A stretch of DNA of 64,000 nt, from assembly GCA_001247695.2 (NCBI GenBank), contig LGRX02034669.1:1-64000 (forward strand). Reading direction: 5' to 3'. Of the stretch, positions 59,125 through 64,000 are shown piece after piece (within the stretch, counting starts at the first letter, position 1; every line of letters starts with the position of its first letter). Both the position numbers and the translations under genes were made by a program. Below the pieces are notes generated by a model. It did not search any database, had not been told where the DNA came from, and worked only from the letters and a program-made list of their open reading frames with translations. The DNA is from Cymbomonas tetramitiformis. Lineage: Eukaryota > Chlorophyta > Pyramimonadophyceae > Pyramimonadales > Pyramimonadaceae.

Positions 59125-59525
59125 CTCGCGTCTACTACACCTGCGACCACAAAATTCCCTTTACAAATACCACTTCTGACCCTGGCTAAACAGCTCGCTG
59201 CGTTTCAGCATCACAACAATTTTCGAAATCCTGAGCAGGCCCTCCTAGTGTGGCACGCGTGCCACAAACTACTCGCTCAGGCAAAATCAAGCTACACAAG
59301 TCGGCTACATTTGCGACCACAAAATTCCCTTTACAAATACCATTTCTGACCCTGGCTAAACAGCTCGCTGCGTTTCAGCATCACAACAATTTTCGAAATC
59401 CTGAGCAGGCACTCCTCGTGTGGCACGCGTGCCACAAACTACTCGCTCAGGCAAAATCAAGCTACACAAGTCCACAACACCTGCGACCTCAAAATTCACT
59501 TTCTACTTACCATTTCTGACCCTTG
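59125..59525. repeat. Tandem repeat of about 168 bp, two and a half copies
   Basis: Units share ACCACAAAATTCCCTTTACA, CCTGGCTAAACAGCTCGCTG and AGGCAAAATCAAGCTACACA. Short ORFs in it are repeat-derived. Confidence 0.85.
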
Positions 59526-59689
59526 CTACACAGTGAGCTCGCTTCGTTTCAGCATCACAATAATTTTACCTGCAATACAATTCCCGCCGTCCCTACGTAA
59601 AGCAAATCGCGACGGAAACCACAGAAACAACGAAGATCTGCGAATAGAAACATTTTGTCTCTTTCGCGTTGATTTAGGTTGTGAAAGCA

Positions 59690-60350
59690 GTGCAACCCTC
59701 AATTGCCAAAGTGAGTTCTCTTTAGTGAGGGTTTTAACGCGGCGAACAAAATCTTACCTCGCGCCCTTATTTCATTCGCTTAAGATATTCCCGCAAGGAA
59801 GCTGGGTTCAAGAATCACAGTCACTGAGTTTGACCGCTTTTCGCAAGCCTTATGCCCAGCAATTTTTGAAATTAACTTTGCATAGAATTCGATTTTGTTC
59901 TGCCTCCGGAGTCGGCGCATTCTGCATTCAAATTCATCGACAACCACAACGAACAGACCGGGTGTTGCATGTTTTTTTTCACTCGACTGTCAGTGACACT
60001 GTTGCGCATGTTTTCCGCATGAAGGGCGCATTGCGCCTGATGATCGGCATCATTTCGATCTCCCGTCACGGGACGACGCTATGGTTCTTCAGGCCAAGAT
60101 GCTGCCCGATGCGACTTTCGTCATTTGTCGAATAGTGGGCGGCGACAACCGAATTTCAGCAAATCCCAAATTGTATCGGTGGTCGGAAATCATCGATTTC
60201 TGTCATTTGTTGTCCATGTCATCCTGTTCGATTTGGTGTTCAGAACACTGTTCGAACTCCTTGCTGGAAACTCTCTAATATCTATATTTCCGCGATGATC
60301 CGCATGACTTATCCATTTGCAGCTTATCGTGTACCTGTAATATAATTAGC
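59690..60350. repeat. Dispersed repeat family R1, copy 2 (with MITE end inserted)
   Basis: Matches 32680-33250. Relative to that copy it carries an extra 75 bases (60202-60276) that are the inverse of the left end of the 36774-37143 MITE. 60350-61040 has no gene that I can support. Confidence 0.7.
60202..60276. mobile_element. Solo end of the 370-bp MITE family
   Basis: Inverse of 36774-36848 with very few differences (GGTGTTCAGAACACTGTTCG, TTGCTGGAAACTCTCT). Confidence 0.75.
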
Positions 60351-60875
60351 ATCGATAACAGGATCGATCGGTTTCCAAGGTTTCGTACGACTGTCGTATA
60401 AGGATACCAAAAGATAAATCAAGTAAATATTCTGGACGATCTTGGGAACCGTACTTATATCACTTCCAACGAAAGACATGGATCGATTATATATTTACTC
60501 CGTCTGTCTGAAAAGTGAAAGTCACGAAAAGTGACAATATACTATAAACATGACGGTTGGAGTCACTCGATGCATCCATGCGCGTTGAGCGATCTGTTCG
60601 AATGTTCGACAAATTACGTTCACCTGACGAATGACTGCATTCCCGTATTTATATTCAAACAAGACGACTCGCGTGAGATATTTGTCTGACCTCAATCGTG
60701 TAATCTGATACGGAAAATTCGTTTCATGTAATATATACAGTCTGATGACCCTCGTGTATAAATGCACAAAAATGACGTGTCGCACAGATCATGTTCCTTT
60801 TAGACGCCTGTTCCGGGTTGCATCCGCTATGCTGGAGTCGAACGAGGTTGGTAAAAATATTATAATTATACACAC

Positions 60876-60894
60876 TCGAAAAACCCGGATGTAG
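60876..60894. repeat. Inverted repeat end, right (pair with 54018-54036)
   Basis: TCGAAAAACCCGGATGTAG, see 54018-54036. Confidence 0.5.
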
Positions 60895-61095
60895 TTCACT
60901 AGATATCAGAAACTCCCGAACTGTGTGGATAAACTCTTAAGATAAATAAACCCTAAGCTAGATATACCCGGAACGTTCTCGGACGGTTTCGGAGTCTAGC
61001 CTACCTGTGACACAGCGTGTGTCACAGCACGAACCTATAGATCAGTCAGCAGTCCAGTGTTGGTCCTAGGAGTCTGTCATAGGGGCCTGACCGGG

Positions 61096-61132
61096 ACTCC
61101 CAGTCAGGGCTGCCTATACAGATTTCAGCACA
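61096..61132. repeat. Direct repeat flanking gag fragment, left copy
   Basis: ACTCCCAGTCAGGGCTGCC plus TATACAGATTTCAGCA, identical to 63185-63221. Confidence 0.8.
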
Positions 61133-61482
61133 CCACCCCAGCACTGTGGGTGGTGACTGTCTAGGAGAGTCAGATAATGCAAGATAAGTTAGGGCAGGAG
61201 CCAGGTTGACAGACCTAACTGCTAATCCAACTGTGCAATTCTGAAACACAAATTGGAAACCCTCTAGCTAGCACAGGTGCAGAAACCTACGGGCATTGTG
61301 CACCCGCTAAACAACTGAAAGGCACCGAGCTAGCAAGCCAGAATGTAACTTGTAGATGTCAAAAGCAAAAGCATAAACCAGAAAATCGTTGAAGTCACCG
61401 GAGTTCCGCACACCACCATGTTGGTGTGCATCCAGAGTGAACAAGAAGTCAATCGACAGCACCAAAGTAGCCAGTGGTGGCC

Positions 61483-63186
61483 TCACGGAAGTCCATGCCG
61501 TAGTAAGATGTGAAAAAACCCAGCACCGTAGTAGTGCTCCACATTAAGAGGACCGGACTCATGCAGAGCCATCCCGTAGTAGTGAGCCATGTCAAAGCCC
61601 AAATCTGCCTGAGCAAGGTCCTGAAAGAGGTCAGGGGGCTCAGGCGGCTCAAACGGTGGCACATCGTCAGTCACAAAGAAACCCTGAGCCGGGATCACGG
61701 ATTCAACAAAATCATTCGTGGAGAAAATTGACGGAGTCTCCCAATCGAGATCACCACCAGGCGTAGGCAATCCCGCAGCCGACTGAGCATCGGGCACAGC
61801 TGCCACCCCCATGATCGAGATGCAAAGAACGAGGGAAAGGAGGAAAGGAATTCCCCAGGGCCCAACCGTGGCAGGAAAGCCCCAGGGCGGCTTCCCACAA
61901 CCGTAGGTCCTCTGCTCGTCTACGGGCGGCCCGGAAAAATGATTGGCCGACGGAGGCGAACCCCGCGGCTTCAGCCGGAAGCTGCCGTCGGCAAAGTCCT
62001 CGTAGTCGTCGGTGTCGTAGCCGGTGAGGTCAACCGGCGCGATGGCGGCGTGGTTGACAGTCTGAACGAACCCAGGGAACTCACCGTCCGTCGTGGCAGT
62101 CACCCGCGCCGATTGAAGCGGCACGGGCTTCACATCCTCCTCCTGCGAGACAGGTATAGCAGGGGCCGGCACGGCGGATGCCGATGCCGCCGCACCACCT
62201 GCCGGAACCTGCTCCTCCGGCATGTTCCCCGCTGCCGCGGGGCCGCACACCAGAGCCGATGCATGCGGCTCGAGAACCGCCCGTGGTGGGAAGGATGCGT
62301 GGGTGTAGTGCACCTTGCAGTTTGCCGCGGCATGGACCTCCGCGGCGAGATCGTCCAGCCGCTGATGAATGTCGTCACCTGCGGGCTCGTCAGCAGGCTG
62401 CTGCGGCTCTACCGTGAAGCCGTAGGCGGACACGTCGATCCCGCCCACCGCACCCGCACAGAGTACCGCAGGCGGCCCGTACGTAGATGCCGCAGTGGCA
62501 AAAGCCTCGGCCCCATCATCCGCCGCCTGCTGGAACAGGGCACACATGGCCAATGCACGCACCCCCTCCGCGTCCTCCTCGTCGATGGGAATGCAGAATG
62601 CCGCGGCCGAGTGCGGGGGATGCTGACGCCCGCCCAACGGACAGTCGCGGTAGAAGTGGTACTGCTCACCTTTCCCCGCCTTCTTGCACCTCCCGCAAAA
62701 GGGCTTCGCCTTTTGGTCGTCACGGTCGAAACCGACTGCAGGCAGCGGGTGCGTGCCGACACGGAATCCCCGCTGCGTGCCGCGCTGCTGCTGCTGCCGC
62801 TGCTGACGCTGCGGCTGCTGCCGCTGCTGACGCTGCGGCTGCTGCCGCTGCTGCTGCGCCGGTGGCTCGTCCGCACCGCGCTGCTGCCGTAGCAAGTCTC
62901 GAAGCTCGTTGATCTTGCCGAGGAGTGCGCCGTACTCGGTGCTAAAGAGCTGCGCGGAGATGCCGCTCTTGCCCGAGACTGCCTTCCCCGCCCCCGTCTG
63001 CGCCCAGGCCTGATAGATCTCCACCACAAGGGAGCGGAGAGACGCCAAGGAGACATGCGCGAGATCGGCCGCGAGAGGGTACCGCACCTTGACCGCGGTG
63101 TAAAACACCGGGTCCAGCCGGTTGTACAGGGAGAGCTTCCTGGTCTCCTCGGTGGGTGTCCAGTCCGTAGCTTTGTTATCCCGCAC
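61483..63186 (-). CDS. Gag-like retroelement protein, N-terminally truncated
   Basis: 567 codons. N-terminal 90 residues are helical (DWTPTEETRKLSLYNRLDPV, HVSLASLRSLVVEIYQAWAQ), as in gag capsid domains. A Gln/Arg-rich run follows at about residues 107-137, and a zinc-knuckle-like CGRCKKAGKGEQYHFYRDC at about 165. A long Ala/Pro-rich acidic linker comes next, then a hydrophobic span (IPFLLSLVLCISIMGVAAV, about residue 450), which is unusual for gag. The ORF has no ATG; it enters directly from the flanking direct repeat at 63185, so the N-terminus was cut off there. No protease or RT follows, so it is a truncated or non-autonomous copy. Confidence 0.6.
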   Translation of the reverse strand: MRDNKATDWTPTEETRKLSLYNRLDPVFYTAVKVRYPLAADLAHVSLASLRSLVVEIYQAWAQTGAGKAVSGKSGISAQLFSTEYGALLGKINELRDLLRQQRGADEPPAQQQRQQPQRQQRQQPQRQQRQQQQRGTQRGFRVGTHPLPAVGFDRDDQKAKPFCGRCKKAGKGEQYHFYRDCPLGGRQHPPHSAAAFCIPIDEEDAEGVRALAMCALFQQAADDGAEAFATAASTYGPPAVLCAGAVGGIDVSAYGFTVEPQQPADEPAGDDIHQRLDDLAAEVHAAANCKVHYTHASFPPRAVLEPHASALVCGPAAAGNMPEEQVPAGGAAASASAVPAPAIPVSQEEDVKPVPLQSARVTATTDGEFPGFVQTVNHAAIAPVDLTGYDTDDYEDFADGSFRLKPRGSPPSANHFSGPPVDEQRTYGCGKPPWGFPATVGPWGIPFLLSLVLCISIMGVAAVPDAQSAAGLPTPGGDLDWETPSIFSTNDFVESVIPAQGFFVTDDVPPFEPPEPPDLFQDLAQADLGFDMAHYYGMALHESGPLNVEHYYGAGFFHILLRHGLP

Positions 63187-63221
63187 TCCCAGTCAGGGCT
63201 GCCTATACAGATTTCAGCATA
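63185..63221. repeat. Direct repeat flanking gag fragment, right copy
   Basis: Second copy of 61096-61132; the gag-like frame begins at its edge. Confidence 0.8.
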
Positions 63222-63270
63222 GAGATATGGTGCAATCCAGGAAGGTGTGCAAATGAGGTTAAGGACGACT

Positions 63271-63514
63271 GTTCCATTTATTGTCGCAAGGGGGGTTAGG
63301 ATTTCCGTTGTTTGTCCCGGGGTGGTGGGGTCACGTGATGGCGCTGTCCGCTGGGCAGGTGTTGTCCGCTGGGTGGGTGGGTGTGGGTTGCTGAAGTTAA
63401 CAGTGGAGAGTGTCCGCTGGGGAGGTGGGGGTCAGAAGAAATGATGTCCGCTGGGGTGGTGGGGGGTCAAGTGCCATATCCTAACCCCCCTCCCTGCGCG
63501 ACAATAAATGGAAC
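63271..63514. mobile_element. Small fold-back MITE (244 bp)
   Basis: Begins GTTCCATTTATTGTCGC and ends with its inverse; the next bases (AAGGGGGGTTAGGAT) are also inverted at the right end. The interior has four GTCCGCTGGG words and is G-rich on the + strand. No ORF. Confidence 0.7.
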
Positions 63515-63603
63515 AAATTCTAAATATGAGTTGCCCGAACTCCAATGGGGTTGCCTTGAAGTGCTCAAGGGGTCGAAACACTGATTCGGGGGTGCCATAT
63601 CTT

Positions 63604-64000
63604 CATGACGTGCAACCCCCACTGGGTGACTGTAGCCTCCCCCCCTAAGTTGTGCGTGCAGTGGGCGGCGTAGTGAGTGGTGGGATGCGGTGGTGTGCAT
63701 CCCACACCGCCACACGTCGACTGGACGTGACATGGATGAAGGGATTTTACACGGCAACGATGGCTGGTGGCTTGGAGGAATGACAAGAAGAATCATCACA
63801 AATCGTGGAGGGTAATAGGGTATAGGGCGGGGTACAGGGGGCCGGTCTACAGGGGGCAGCAGGGCCTTGCGGGGTTGGCCCTCCTTGGTGGGAGCAAGTG
63901 GGAGTGAAATGGTAATGGCTTGAGGTACGATATGCCCCTACCATATGTGGAGGTGGGTGCATGCAGGGGGGAGGCACTGGGGGATGCACATATGGGTTGC
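63604..64000. repeat. GC-rich dispersed repeat R2, copy 2
   Basis: 63786-64000 matches 52583-52661 plus 53772-53935 as a continuous sequence. It gives the empty-site reference for the hAT insertion. Continues beyond the window. Confidence 0.85.

Noticed and set aside
62130..63056. Alternative-frame ORFs within the gag-like region
   Set aside because: Shadows of 61483-63186; only that frame has the zinc-knuckle and gag-like composition.

Overview
This is a window of eukaryotic nuclear DNA, most likely from a green microalga. The evidence is a plant-type adenosylhomocysteinase gene with two spliceosomal introns, GT-AG introns in a second large gene, a green-algal TGTAA poly(A) signal, and tyrosine-recombinase (DIRS-type) retrotransposons. 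The mix of DIRS elements, beta-helix/multi-membrane-span proteins and abundant minisatellites reminds me of a prasinophyte such as Cymbomonas, but that is an impression and not a proof. No bacterial operons, rRNA or CRISPR were found.

Layout. (1) 1-6812: a minus-strand DIRS-like retrotransposon (gag, RT/RNase H, Dam-like methyltransferase, tyrosine recombinase), bounded by a 51-bp repeat holding a perfect 11-bp hairpin. It is decayed by two frameshifts and one in-frame stop. (2) 6838-13930: a 27-bp minisatellite split by a second, heavily decayed DIRS-like element (8017-13406). That element has textbook split direct repeats and joins the array seamlessly without target duplication. (3) 14070-29939: one plus-strand gene, reconstructed here as at least 16 exons in consistent phase (about 1,541 codons). 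It encodes a POMP-type beta-helix ectodomain, a cysteine-rich stalk and a multi-span membrane region. Many of its introns are filled with minisatellites, each intron with a different one. Its 5' part lies upstream of the transposon-riddled stretch or is lost.

(4) 29940-41700: gene-poor, with short tandem repeats, a decayed unknown ORF cluster (33334-36514), a 370-bp MITE with 3-bp target duplication, a LINE-like remnant cut by a 954-bp TIR element, and a dispersed hairpin motif. (5) 41728-46475: a 4.75-kb CACTA-like DNA transposon with 3-bp target duplication, dense subterminal inverted repeats, a DUF4216-like ORF and a tRNA-like hairpin cluster. (6) 46605-49265: a tRNA-derived remnant and a fold-back element with arms of about 410 bp. 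(7) 49693-51736: the intact adenosylhomocysteinase gene (minus strand, 3 exons, 485 aa), the only clear housekeeping gene.

(8) 52528-64000: a GC-rich dispersed repeat (two copies) with a hAT element inserted in one copy (8-bp target duplication), several stacked satellite families, a second copy of the 32.7-kb repeat, a truncated gag-like ORF (61483-63186), and a small fold-back MITE. The window is therefore two host genes in a sea of nested mobile DNA and satellites.
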